Shown here piece after piece: positions 49,164 to 59,582 of a stretch of DNA of 64,000 nucleotides (its first letter is position 1; every line of letters begins with the position of its first letter). The notes below the pieces were generated by a model. That model had not been told where the DNA came from, did no database searches, and saw only the letters and a program-made list of their open reading frames with translations. The position numbers and the translations under genes were made by a program. The DNA is from DATFDN01 sp035685165 (lineage in GTDB: Bacteria > Pseudomonadota > Alphaproteobacteria > Acetobacterales > Acetobacteraceae), in NCBI GenBank assembly GCA_035685165.1, contig DASRBI010000019.1, positions 186,001 to 250,000 on the forward strand, in the 5' to 3' direction.

Positions 49164-50005
49164 TGGCCCTTCACCGCGCGCGCGATCACTTCGCGGATCG
49201 GCGACGGCGTACCCGGATCCCAGGCGTTGCGCGGCCCGATAGTCAGGCCGCCATCCACCACGAGGTGCGTGCCGGTGACGAATTCCGCCTCGTCGCTCGC
49301 CAGGAACACCGCCGCGTCCGCGATATGCCGTGGCGAGCCCTCGGTCCTCACCGGCTGTATATGCGGAGCGAGCTTGGCAAGCTCCGACTTCACTCGCTCC
49401 GCCGTCTCGCCTGCAATGCCGGTGCTCGCGGTGAAGATGTTCGTAAGGATATAACCCGGGCAGATCGCGTTCACGCGGATCGCGTAGCGCGCCAGCTCGG
49501 CGGCGGCGACCTTGGTCAGATGGATCACGCCCGCCTTCGCGACCGCATATGCGATCGGCGAATAGCCCGCCTGCAATCCGGCGATCGAGGCGGTGTTGAC
49601 GATCGCCCCGCGCCCGCGCGCCTTCATGTGCGTCGTGGCATGGCGGATGCCGAGTGCGACCGACCGCAGCAAGAGCGCCTGCGTGCGGTCCCACTCCTCG
49701 CCGGTGATCTCGTCGATCGGCGCCCGCGCTCCGCCGGCGCCGGCGTTGTTGAAGACGATATCGAGCCCACCCCAGTGATCGGCCGCCGTCGCCATCACCG
49801 CCGCGATGTCGGTTTCGTGCGTCACATCGCAGCGGTGGAACCGCACATGCCCCTGATAGGTCCGCGCCAGCTCATGTCCGGCCTCCTCCTGGATATCGGC
49901 CACCAGCACGCGCGCGCCTTCCTCGACGAAGCGCCCCACCGCGGCGCGCCCGATGCCCGAGCAGCCGCCGGTGATGACGGCCACTTTGCCGCTGAGCCTG
50001 TCCAT
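49160..50005 (-). CDS. Short-chain dehydrogenase/reductase
   Basis: A 281-residue classical SDR. The cofactor motif is VAVITGGCSGIGRAAVGRF (residues about 8-26), and NNAG is in IVFNNAGAGGARAPI. The catalytic Ser is in IVNTASIAGLQAGY, followed by Y-x-x-x-K in YAVAKAGVIHLT. Asp42 in VLVADIQEEAG favours NAD over NADP. It is the first gene of a two-gene operon with the P450. The substrate is probably the alcohol the P450 makes, as an inference from pairing. Confidence 0.93.
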   Translation of the reverse strand: MDRLSGKVAVITGGCSGIGRAAVGRFVEEGARVLVADIQEEAGHELARTYQGHVRFHRCDVTHETDIAAVMATAADHWGGLDIVFNNAGAGGARAPIDEITGEEWDRTQALLLRSVALGIRHATTHMKARGRGAIVNTASIAGLQAGYSPIAYAVAKAGVIHLTKVAAAELARYAIRVNAICPGYILTNIFTASTGIAGETAERVKSELAKLAPHIQPVRTEGSPRHIADAAVFLASDEAEFVTGTHLVVDGGLTIGPRNAWDPGTPSPIREVIARAVKGQ

Positions 50006-50064
50006 GTCCGCCCTCCTGCCCGCGCGCGCTTCCTATAGCAGACCGCGCCCCCGGTCCGAACCAC

Positions 50065-50187
50065 GGGCTCACCGCCGCGGTATGGGGCGCTGGGTCGTTC
50101 TACCTGATCCGCTTCCTGCTCGGATTGGCCGAAGCCGGATTCTCTCCCGGCATCATCCTTTATCCGACTCTCTGGCCCATCGGGCCG
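50065..50187 (+). pseudogene. Remnant of an MFS transporter (ACS family)
   Basis: The plus strand from 50065 reads GLTAAVWGAGSFYLIRFLLG then LAEAGFSPGIILYPTLW. This is the conserved helix 3-4 region of anion:cation symporter type MFS proteins (compare the family pattern FY-x-x-RFLLG-x-AEAGF-x-PG). No start, no upstream helices and no downstream continuation are present. It is a fragment of about 40 codons between the SDR start and the YhdP-like gene, so a transporter once stood here. Confidence 0.8.
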
Positions 50188-50227
50188 CTGGTGATGGCGG
50201 GTCGGCCACGCTCGGGGAGATGGCACT

Positions 50228-53224
50228 CTACCCCCCGCCCAGGCCGAACAGGCCGCGTAGGAAGCCGGGCGTCAGGGCGCTCAGCGGGTTCACGCCGATC
50301 TCGGGATTATCGAGAGGCCCGGTGGCGGTGTAGCGCGCCGCCATCAGCCCGCCGCCCTTCTCGGGGCTAAACAGGCGGCCGATCAGCGGGATGCGGCCAG
50401 GCAGCGTGTTCAGGTAGTAGGCCGGCACGATCGTGCCTTGCAGCCGCATCCGCTTGGTCGCCAGGTCGATCGTGCCCTCGGCGGTCAGCCCAAGCGAGGG
50501 GTTGAACGCCCGCGCATCCTGCAACCGCAGCGTGTCACCCGCATACACGAACGGCACGACGAGATGGGTAAACGCCGTCCCTGGCCCGTCGAGCGCCTGC
50601 ACGAGTCCGTATAAAGAGGCGCCCTGGAGGATCTTGGCGACCACCGGGGCGCCGCGTAGACGAAAATCGTCAAGCTCGGCGGTGCCGGCCAGCGGATGGT
50701 CGGCCCGGGAATCGTCGTAGCGGGCGGCGATGCTCAGCCGCCCGCCCTCGATACTGTCGATGATGCCGAGCCCGCGCAGCAGCATCCCGCCGTCGGTGGC
50801 GCCGACGCGTAGGGCGCGGCCAGACCGCTCGGGTGTTATGGTGGCCTCCATCCGCTCGCCCCGGCTCGTTTCTGCCCGCAGCCGCAGGCTGCGCGTCAGC
50901 GCGCCGGTTCCGTCTGCCTCGAGCGTCAGCCCGCTCGCCGTGCGCCCTTGCAAGAGAAGTGCGCGGGCGAAGCGGGCATTGAGGGCCCAGCTGTCGCGGG
51001 CGTCGCCTGCGTGTTGCGGCCCGCCATCCCCTCGCAGGCGCGGGCCGAGATCGACCACCGGCCCGCTGAGGTCGGCCCGCACGTCGTGCCCGCCGTCACC
51101 GAGGGTGATCGTTCCGTGCGCCTCGGTGGCGCCGAGCATGATGCGCTCGAAACTCAGCGTCGCCGGCCCGGCCGCGTGAAAGCGCACCCCGCCGCGCAAG
51201 GCGAAGCCCTCGCCCTCGCCATCGAGCCCGTCGATGCGCGTGATCCGGCCGTCCGAGCCGAGGATGAGTTCTCCGCCGAGGTGCGCCGGAACTCCCGGCG
51301 GCTTGCTCCAGCCCAGCGGATCGAGCCGCAGGGCCGCCCCGGTCAGATCGGCGCGGACCAAGACGGTTTGTGCTCCATCCCGTTGCTGCTCGGCGACCGC
51401 CTCCAGCTCGGCGGGGCCGGTGGCGAGGTCGCCGGGATCGACGCCGAACTGGCTGAGCGCCTTCAAGTCGGTCCGGGCCTGCGCCTCGATCCGCTGCACA
51501 ATTTGCGACGGCGGGCCGGCGCGGAAATCGAGCACCCCCTCGAACTGCCCGGCGATGCTGCCGAGCTGCCCGCTGCCGTTGAACGCCAGCCCCTCGGTGT
51601 CCGCGGTCAGCCGGATGCTGCCGTTGCTGAACGGCAGCCCGGCCGCGGCGTTGGTCATCGCGACGCGCCGTAACTGGGCCGCGGCGGCGATCCTTACGTC
51701 GTCCATCGTGTCGCGCGCATCGAGCGGCAAGGTGACGGTGATATCGGCCACCGCGTCGCCCGTCGGGTTGTGCAGACCGATCGGATGGTCGGAGAGCAGG
51801 TGCAGCCGGCGGTGCGACAGCAGCGCGACGGCGGACGGCACGGAGCCGGTGATGTGCGCCTGCACGTCGCCGACCTGCCTTGTCTGCGTCAGGCCCGTGA
51901 TCAGCAGATGGCCTTGCTGAACAAGCAGCGGTGGCAGCCCGGGCGCGGCCTGTTCCTGGCCGTTGCCGAAATCGACCCGCACCCGGTCCGAGTCGAGGAT
52001 AACGAGCGTCGCCCCTGCATGCTCCACGGGCGGCACGGGCGGCAGCCAATGCACCGTCAGGTCGGAGCCGGTCCCGCCCCCCGCGATGGACTGCACAACC
52101 AGATTGCTGCCGTCGCCGTCGATGGCGCCCCGCGCATCTACAGCGAACGCACTCGCGACGCCAGTCGTCACGTTCTGCGTGAGCCAGGTGCGAAGATCGC
52201 GCGCCACGCCCTCCGGCCACACCCGGCCAAGATCAGCGAAGGCGATGCGATCGAGGCTTACAGCCCCGTGTACGGTGAAGCGGTGTGCCCCGGGCGGCGC
52301 CGCCGCTGCCTCCATCGCGGCGTGCAGATGCGTGAGCGGCGCCGCATCCCCCGGCCGCAGCGCGACATCGAGCACCGACGCCACTCCGCCATGCGGCGAG
52401 AAGGCAGCGGAGAGGCTGGCGGCGGCGAGCGGCACGGGCGCGGCGGCGAGCGTGATCCGTCCGGCCGCAGCGCGCGCTAGCAGCTCCACCGCGAGCGGGC
52501 GTCCATCGGCATCGAACGCCGCCGAGAGGCGCAGCGACAGCGGCGCGTCGAGCCGCGCCAGCGGCGCAAGGCCGGGCGCGAGCGAAGCGAGGTCGGCGGG
52601 ACGGGCGCTCCAGGCCGCGCTTAGCCGCAGCGTGCCGTCCCGCTCGGGGGTGGCGGCGGCGCCGAGGTCCGCGGCGAGCACGGTCGGCCCCAGCGCGAGG
52701 CGCGCGTCATCGATCGTCAGCGCCCGCAGCGAGCGCACCCAAGGTGGGCGCTCGAACGGCAAGGGCCGGCCGAGCAAGGCGCTGAGGTCGGCCGGAACGT
52801 GGTTCGGTCCGCCGTCAGCGGGCAGGGGAGCGAGCACGAGAGAGGCGTGCTCGACGCGCACCGTGCGCGGGCGCAGGACGCCGTGCAGCAGCGGCAAAAT
52901 CTCGAAATCGACCGCAACCGCTTTGGCGGCGAACCGCTCCACCCCGGGCAGCCGCGCCGCGACGTCGGTCAGCCGGATCGCGAACGGGTTGGCGTCGCCC
53001 GTGTGAAACCCGTCCCAGCCGACGGCCGCTTCGCCGATCCGCACGCTGCCCGGGCCGAGTGCCTGATCGGCGGCAAGCTGGATGCGCTCGGCGAGCCACG
53101 GCACGGCGATCGGATGCGCGCCGAGCCACCAGCCGAGCGCGGCGATGGCAATGACCGAAACCACCAGCGTCGCAAGCAGGACGCCGAGCAGATGCCGGAC
53201 GGCTTGACCCCCGAGCCGCCTCAC
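50228..53224 (-). CDS. AsmA-like / YhdP-type (DUF3971) protein
   Basis: A 998-residue protein with an N-terminal membrane helix (HLLGVLLATLVVSVIAIAAL) and a very long beta-rich periplasmic region of the AsmA/YhdP type. The C-terminal end (TIVPAYYLNTLPGRIPLIGR, then LFSPEKGGGLMAARYTATG) is the conserved AsmA-like closing motif. These proteins are bridge-like phospholipid carriers between inner and outer membranes. I chose the GTG at 53224. An ATG at 53269 would overlap the divergent glnE start by 28 bp. Confidence 0.88.
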   Translation of the reverse strand: MRRLGGQAVRHLLGVLLATLVVSVIAIAALGWWLGAHPIAVPWLAERIQLAADQALGPGSVRIGEAAVGWDGFHTGDANPFAIRLTDVAARLPGVERFAAKAVAVDFEILPLLHGVLRPRTVRVEHASLVLAPLPADGGPNHVPADLSALLGRPLPFERPPWVRSLRALTIDDARLALGPTVLAADLGAAATPERDGTLRLSAAWSARPADLASLAPGLAPLARLDAPLSLRLSAAFDADGRPLAVELLARAAAGRITLAAAPVPLAAASLSAAFSPHGGVASVLDVALRPGDAAPLTHLHAAMEAAAAPPGAHRFTVHGAVSLDRIAFADLGRVWPEGVARDLRTWLTQNVTTGVASAFAVDARGAIDGDGSNLVVQSIAGGGTGSDLTVHWLPPVPPVEHAGATLVILDSDRVRVDFGNGQEQAAPGLPPLLVQQGHLLITGLTQTRQVGDVQAHITGSVPSAVALLSHRRLHLLSDHPIGLHNPTGDAVADITVTLPLDARDTMDDVRIAAAAQLRRVAMTNAAAGLPFSNGSIRLTADTEGLAFNGSGQLGSIAGQFEGVLDFRAGPPSQIVQRIEAQARTDLKALSQFGVDPGDLATGPAELEAVAEQQRDGAQTVLVRADLTGAALRLDPLGWSKPPGVPAHLGGELILGSDGRITRIDGLDGEGEGFALRGGVRFHAAGPATLSFERIMLGATEAHGTITLGDGGHDVRADLSGPVVDLGPRLRGDGGPQHAGDARDSWALNARFARALLLQGRTASGLTLEADGTGALTRSLRLRAETSRGERMEATITPERSGRALRVGATDGGMLLRGLGIIDSIEGGRLSIAARYDDSRADHPLAGTAELDDFRLRGAPVVAKILQGASLYGLVQALDGPGTAFTHLVVPFVYAGDTLRLQDARAFNPSLGLTAEGTIDLATKRMRLQGTIVPAYYLNTLPGRIPLIGRLFSPEKGGGLMAARYTATGPLDNPEIGVNPLSALTPGFLRGLFGLGGG

Positions 53225-53241
53225 CGCCAGCGTACCGCACG

Positions 53242-56165
53242 ATGCACGCGCCCGACCTTGCCGATGCAAGCTGGCCGCCGCCCTTCGATGCGGGGGCGGC
53301 CGAGCGGCTGATCGAGCGCGTGACGGAGGCGGCGCCGGAGATAGGGGCCGACGCGCGGGCCGCGCCGCTCCTGCGCGCGCTCGGCGGTCACAGCCCGTTC
53401 CTGGCCGACCTCGCGGTGCGCGAAGCGGGCTCGCTGGCGACCTTCCTTCGCGAAGGCCCAGAGGCGGCGATGGCTGCGGCCATGGCGACGGTGCGGGCCA
53501 TCGACCCCGCCATGGCGCGCCCGCAGGTGGCGGCGGCGCTGCGTGAGGCCAAGCGGATCGCCGCGCTCGCCGTGGCGCTGGCCGATATCGGCGGGCTCTG
53601 GGATCTCGATCAAGTCACCGGCGCGCTGTCGGATTTCGCCGAGGCGGCGCTCGATCGCGCGGTGGCCCATCTGCTGCGCGGCGCCCACGACGCGGGCGAG
53701 CTTCGCCTGCGCGACCCGGCCGAACCCGGCCCGGGCAGCGGTTTCATCGTCCTCGGCATGGGCAAGCTCGGCGCGCGCGAGCTGAACTACTCCAGCGATA
53801 TCGACCTCATCCTGATCTACGATCCCGCGAGCGGCATATACACCCCCCGCACGGAAGGCGATGTTCTGCGCGCCTTCGCCTCCCGCCTCGCGCGCGATCT
53901 CGTCGCCCTGATGGAGACACGGGACGGCAACGGCTACGTGTTCCGTACCGATCTGCGCCTGCGGCCTGATCCGGCGGTAACGCCGCCAGCCGTCTCGCTG
54001 CCCGCAGCCATCGCCTATTACGAAAGCATGGGCCTGAATTGGGAGCGCGCCGCGCTCAGCAAGGCGCGCCCCGTTGCCGGCGACCGCGCAGCGGGTCACG
54101 CCTTCCTGCAAGAGATACGGCCCTTCATCTGGCGGCGCGGGCTCGATTTCGCGGCGGTCGCCGACATCGAGGCGATGAAGCGGCGCATCGACCAGCACAA
54201 AGGCGGCGCGCTGCCATCCGGCACGGCGCCCGAGGCGATCATCGCCGGGCACGACGTGAAGCTCGGCGAGGGCGGCATCCGGGAAATCGAGTTCCTGGCG
54301 CAGACCTTGCAGCTCGTCTGGGGCGGGCGCGATCCGGCGCTGCGCGATCCGACCACGCTCGGCGCGCTCGCGGGCCTCGCGCGCGCGGGCCAGCTTGGCG
54401 CGGATGCGGCGGCGGAGCTCGCCGAGGCGTACCGTTTCCTGCGCCGCGTCGAGCACCGGCTGCAAATGATCGCCGACCGGCAGACGCACCGAATTCCGGA
54501 GAAACCGGCGGAGCTTGCGCGCGTGGCAAGTTTCCTCGGCTACGCGTCGCCGCGCGCCTTCGCTGGGGCGCTGCTCGCCCACATGCACGCCGTGCGGCGG
54601 CGCTATCGCGAGATGTTCGAGGCCGCCGCCGGCGAGCGGTCGGCGCACGGCGAGCTTGATTTCCGCGGCGACGATCCGCGCCCGCCCGGCACCGTCGCCG
54701 CCCTTGCCGCGCTGGGCTTCGCCGAGCCCGAGCACGTGATCGCTGCCGTGCGCGGCTGGCAGGCCGGGCGTCTGCGCGCGCTCCGCAGCCAGCGCGCGCG
54801 CGAGCTTCTGGATACGCTGCTGCCGGAGATTCTCGGCGCGCTCGCCACGCAGAAGGAGCCCGATCTCGCCTTCCGCCGCTTCGACGAATTTCTCGCGCGC
54901 CTGCCGGCCGGCGTGCAGATTCTCTCACTCTTTCAGCACAACCGGCACCTGATCGCGCGCGTCGCCGCCGTGCTCGGCGCGGCACCCAGCCTCTCGGATC
55001 ACCTCGCGCAATTCCCAGCCGCACTCGACGGGCTGCTGAGCCCCGAGGCGGCGCCGGACCCCGTGCCGGTGCTGCACCGCCGCCTGCGCGACTCCCGCAC
55101 GCTTGAGGACACGATCGCCATTGTGCGCCGCACGGTGCGTGAGGAGGATTTCGCGATCTCGGTCGCGACGCTTGAAGGGCGGCTCGATGCCGACGCCGCC
55201 GGCCTGCGCCGCTCGGTTCTGGCCGACGCCGCGCTTGGCGTGCTGCTGCCCGCTGTGAAGGACGATTTCGCCGCCCGCTACGGAAGCGTGCCGGGCGGGG
55301 AGATGGCGGTCGTGCTGCTCGGCAAAGCCGGGGGGCGCGAGATGATGGCCGGCTCCGATCTCGACCTGATGCTGATCTACGACCACCCGGAGGACGCGAC
55401 GGAGTCAACGGGCGGCGCGCGCTCGCTGCCGGCGGCGCAGTGGTTCGTGCGCGCCTGCCACAGCTTCGTCGCGGCGCTGACGGCGCGCGGGCCGGACGGC
55501 GCGCTCTACGAGGTGGACATGCGGCTGCGCCCGTCCGGCAACAAGGGGCCGGTGGCGGTCTCGCTCGGCGCGTTCCGCCGCTATCATGCCGAGTCCGCCT
55601 GGACCTGGGAGCGGATGGCACTGACCCGCGCCCGCCCCGCCGCCGGCCCGCCCGCGCTGCGCGAGAAGGCGGCGCGGGCGATCGCCGCGGCGATCCGCGC
55701 CGCCGGGCCGCCCGAGCAGGTGCGCGCCGACGCAAGCGCGATGCGCGCGCGGATGCTGCGCGAGCTGCCGCCCGCGGGGCCGTGGGACGTGAAGCTGCGC
55801 CCGGGCGGCCTCGTGGAGGTGGAGTTCATCGCCCAGGCGCTGAGCCTGATCCACGCCGCCGCGCTGCCACCCGCCGACAACGATACCTCGACGCGCGGCG
55901 CCTTCCGCCGGCTGGCGGCGGCGGGGCTGCTCGCGGCGGGCGACGCGTCGCTGCTGATCGGCGCCGATCATTTCTGGCGCACGGTGCAGGAGCTTCTGCG
56001 CCTTACGCTCGGCCGCGCGCGGCCCGATGTCCTGCCCGAGGCGTCGCTTCGCCCGATCCTGCGTGCGACGGGCGCAGCCGACCTTGCGGCGCTCGATCGG
56101 CGCATACATGAAACGGCGGATGCCGTGCGGGCGGCGTTCGTCCGGCTGTTGGGGGAGATCGAACC

Positions 56166-56169
<4 letters not shown>
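53242..56169 (+). CDS. glnE: Bifunctional glutamine synthetase adenylyltransferase/deadenylase
   Basis: A 975-residue enzyme that adenylylates and deadenylylates glutamine synthetase in response to PII and glutamine. It holds two nucleotidyltransferase domains. The N-terminal deadenylylase has MGKLGARELNYSSDIDLILI near residue 173, and the C-terminal adenylylase has GKAGGREMMAGSDLDLMLIY near residue 690. Each is followed by an R-L-R-P-like motif (RTDLRLRPDPA and EVDMRLRPSGNKGP). It is divergent from the YhdP-like gene and overlaps bcp by 4 bp. Confidence 0.97.
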
Positions 56170-56633
<464 letters not shown>

Positions 56634-56841
56634 CGCGATTACACAAGGCGTATCACGATGCGCGGCCCGCTGGCGCGCAACCCGAATTACAAGCGTCAGC
56701 GGGCAGCGTCTGGGCCGCTACCGGCAGGAACAGCGAGCGGTGCCGGAACTCGGCCCGGTCCGAGCCGTTCGCGACCTGCTGCTTGCTCGGGCTCCACTCG
56801 ATCAGCCGATGAAGCCGTTTACCGGCGCCGCTCAGCCGTCC
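56634..56841. other. Gap between convergent bcp and the peptide-binding protein gene
   Basis: This 208-bp stretch has no gene I can support. On the minus strand a readable segment (KRLHRLIEWSPSKQQVANGS, then DRAEFRHRSLFLPV, about 56725-56819) might be a fragment of an older gene. I cannot assign it to a family. No terminator-like hairpin with a T-run was seen. Confidence 0.3.
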
Positions 56842-58452
56842 TCACGTCCTCACGTCGTAGAGCTCCGCCTCCCACCCCGCCGCCGTCAGCGGGAAGGATT
56901 TCAGCACATCGCGCACGGCGAACTGATAGATCGGTTGGAACAACACGAGCAGGCTCGCCTGGTCGATCATCGCCTTCTGATACTCCACGTACATCGACGT
57001 GCGCTTGGCCATATCCTGCTCGGCGGCCGCATCGGTCACCAGCTTCGAAAGCTCGGGCGCGGGCGTCCAGTGGATCCGCTTGGCGACCCGCAGCACGCTC
57101 GCCGAGGCCCATTGATCGGTTTCCACCCCCGATGGATTCCAGAACGTCAGCACGCCGCCCTGCGACTTGCCGGTGGTGTACTGCGTCCTCAGATTGACCT
57201 GGTCCATCGGATCGAGCGTCACCTTGATGCCGACGCGGGCGAGATCCGATTGCAGCTTCTGCGCCAGCACCGCGTAGGAAAGCCCTGAGACGGCGGCGTC
57301 GCCATAGCTGATCTTGAACTCGAATCCGTTCGGGAAACCGGCCTTCTGCAGAAGCTGGCGGGCGCGGTCGAGGTCCTGGTGGTAGCCGATCTCCTTCGTC
57401 GTCGTCTCGGTCGATCCGATCAGCCCGATCGGGATGAAGCTCGCGCAACGCATCGCCTTGCCGCCGAGCAGATCGTTGATGATGCCGTCGTAGTCGATCG
57501 CCCAGGCGATCGCCTGCCGCGCCTCCTTCACCGCCAGCGCCTTGTTGAAGGCGGGCTCGTTGGTCAGCGCCATGTAGACGAAATCGAGGCTCCGCAGCCC
57601 CTCCACGCGCACGTGGTGATCGTCCTTCAGCGTGACGATTTGCTCGGGAATCAGGTTGAACGCCGCGTCCACGTCGCCGCGCTTGATCGCGAGCAACTGC
57701 GTCGCGCTGTCGCCCATGTGGCGGATGATCACATGCTCGAACTCGGCCTGCCCGCGAAAGTAATGCGGGTTGCGCGTCAGCAGGATTTGCGCGTTGCGGG
57801 TCCAGCCGACCAGCGTATAGGGGCCCGCGCCCGCCGAATGCTGGTTGAGCCAGTTGGTCGCCTTGTCCGCGCTCGGCGCGTCTGCGCCCGCCGTGCCGCC
57901 CTGCGCCTCCACCGCCTTGCGCTCGGTGATGCCGAAATTGACGCCCGAAAGGATCGTCAGCAGCGGCTGCGTTGGGTCTTTCAGGATCAGATCGACCGTG
58001 CGCGGATCGACCACGTTCACCGCGGTGACGTTCGTCACGTATTGCGAGGGCTGGTCCTTGAGGTTGATCAGCCGGTCGAAGGTCCATTTCACGTCGTCGG
58101 CCGTTACCGGGTTGCCGCTGTTGAACTTCGCCTCCGCCAGCGTGAACCTCCAGCCCTTGCCGTCCGGCGTGCGGGCAAAGCTTTTGGCGAGCGCCGGCTT
58201 CACGTTCAGATAATCGCCCGGCGTCATCGTGATCAGCGACTCGTAGGCGGCGCGCATCGTCAGCGGTGCGGTGTATTGCGCCTCGCGCGCGGGATCGAAG
58301 GTGATGGAATCGCTGATATCCAGCCCGAGCACGAGGGTCGTTTTGCTCGCCGTCGCGTGCACGCGTTCGGGCAGCCCTGCCGCCATCGCGGCCGCTCCGG
58401 CGCCGAGCAGCCGCAGCGCCGCGCGTCGGCCGATCCAGCCGATCTCCCGCAT
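56842..58452 (-). CDS. Peptide/nickel-type ABC transporter substrate-binding protein
   Basis: A 536-residue family 5 solute-binding protein. The signal has a twin-arginine motif (WIGRRAALRLLGAGAAAMAA), with cleavage likely after VHA near residue 33. Family signatures include ITMTPGDYLNVKPALAKSFA, KFNSGNPVTADDVKWTFDRL, RNPHYFRG, and AIAWAIDYDGIINDLLGGKA. It is transcribed away from its permease and ATPase genes, which start at 58569. It delivers dipeptides or related small molecules to the permease pair. Confidence 0.93.
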   Translation of the reverse strand: MREIGWIGRRAALRLLGAGAAAMAAGLPERVHATASKTTLVLGLDISDSITFDPAREAQYTAPLTMRAAYESLITMTPGDYLNVKPALAKSFARTPDGKGWRFTLAEAKFNSGNPVTADDVKWTFDRLINLKDQPSQYVTNVTAVNVVDPRTVDLILKDPTQPLLTILSGVNFGITERKAVEAQGGTAGADAPSADKATNWLNQHSAGAGPYTLVGWTRNAQILLTRNPHYFRGQAEFEHVIIRHMGDSATQLLAIKRGDVDAAFNLIPEQIVTLKDDHHVRVEGLRSLDFVYMALTNEPAFNKALAVKEARQAIAWAIDYDGIINDLLGGKAMRCASFIPIGLIGSTETTTKEIGYHQDLDRARQLLQKAGFPNGFEFKISYGDAAVSGLSYAVLAQKLQSDLARVGIKVTLDPMDQVNLRTQYTTGKSQGGVLTFWNPSGVETDQWASASVLRVAKRIHWTPAPELSKLVTDAAAEQDMAKRTSMYVEYQKAMIDQASLLVLFQPIYQFAVRDVLKSFPLTAAGWEAELYDVRT

Positions 58453-58568
58453 CGTTTCCTCCCTGGCTTATCGCGCCAGCCGTACCATGAGCCGCGGCCC
58501 GCCGGCAATCTCGCGTTTCCCCCGCCGCGCCGCTATCCTTGCCGCCATTGGGGAGGAACGAAGCCGCA

Positions 58569-59582
58569 TTGGCCCGCTATGTCGTCTCGCGCCTGCTGGT
58601 CGCCGCGGTGATGGTGCTGCTGGCGACGCTGGTGATTTTCCTGATCGCAAACGCCGTGCCGGGCGACCCGGTGCTCACGCAGCTCGGCGACGTTGCCGCC
58701 AACAACCCCGCGATCGTCGCCGCCTATCGCCATAAATGGGGCCTCGACCTGCCGCTCTGGGACCGTTACTGGATTTTCCTCACCGGCCTGCTGCACGGCG
58801 ATCTCGGCGTCTCGATCTCCTCCCAACGCCCGGTGCTGGAGGACATTGCGCAATACGCGCCCGCGACCGTGGAGCTGTCCACCGCCGCCTTCCTGCTGTC
58901 GCTGCTGGTCGGCCTGCCGCTCGGCGTGATCGCGGCGGTGAAGCGGGATTCCTGGGTCGATCATCTGGCGCGCGGCGTGTCGCTGATCGGCGTCTCGTCG
59001 CCGACCTTTTGGCTCGCCTTCATCATGCTCGCGGTCTTCTATGGCTGGCTCGGCTGGGCGCCGGGTCCCGGGCAGATCAGCGCCGACCAGTTCCCGCCGC
59101 CCGCCGTGACCGGCTTTATGCTGATCGATGCGCCGCTCGCCGGACAATGGGACACCTTCTGGGACGCGCTCGGCCATCTGGTGCTGCCGGCCGTTGTGCT
59201 GGCCGCTGCGACGCTTGGCCTGATCACGCGCACCACGCGTGCGGCGATGCTGGAGACCTTGTTGCAGGATTATATCCGCGTCGCCCGCGCCAAGGGCCTG
59301 TGGCCACGCGCGATCATGCTGGGCCACGCGCTGCCGAACGCGCTCCTGCCGGTGGTGACGCTGGGTGGGCTCGCCTACGCGCAGCTCCTCACCGGAACGG
59401 TTCTCACCGAAACGATCTTCTCCTGGCCGGGGCTCGGCCGCTACACGTTCCAGAGCGCTGTTATTCTGGACTTCCCGGCGATCATGGGCATCACGCTCGT
59501 CGTCGCGGTGGTCTATGTGGTCGTGAACCTGCTGATCGATATCTCCTACGCGCTGCTCGATCCCAGGGTGATGCGCCGGTGA
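58569..59582 (+). CDS. Dipeptide-type ABC transporter permease (DppB-like)
   Basis: A 337-residue inner-membrane permease. It begins LARYVVSRLLVAAVMVLLAT and has the family-defining VPGDP motif (IANAVPGDPVLTQLG). The EAA loop is YIRVARAKGLWPRAIMLGHA near residue 236, followed by a C-terminal helix. I chose the TTG at 58569, which follows a GGGGAGGA ribosome binding site by about 12 bp. A TTG 30 bp upstream is also in frame. It overlaps the second permease by 4 bp. Confidence 0.93.
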   Translation: MARYVVSRLLVAAVMVLLATLVIFLIANAVPGDPVLTQLGDVAANNPAIVAAYRHKWGLDLPLWDRYWIFLTGLLHGDLGVSISSQRPVLEDIAQYAPATVELSTAAFLLSLLVGLPLGVIAAVKRDSWVDHLARGVSLIGVSSPTFWLAFIMLAVFYGWLGWAPGPGQISADQFPPPAVTGFMLIDAPLAGQWDTFWDALGHLVLPAVVLAAATLGLITRTTRAAMLETLLQDYIRVARAKGLWPRAIMLGHALPNALLPVVTLGGLAYAQLLTGTVLTETIFSWPGLGRYTFQSAVILDFPAIMGITLVVAVVYVVVNLLIDISYALLDPRVMRR

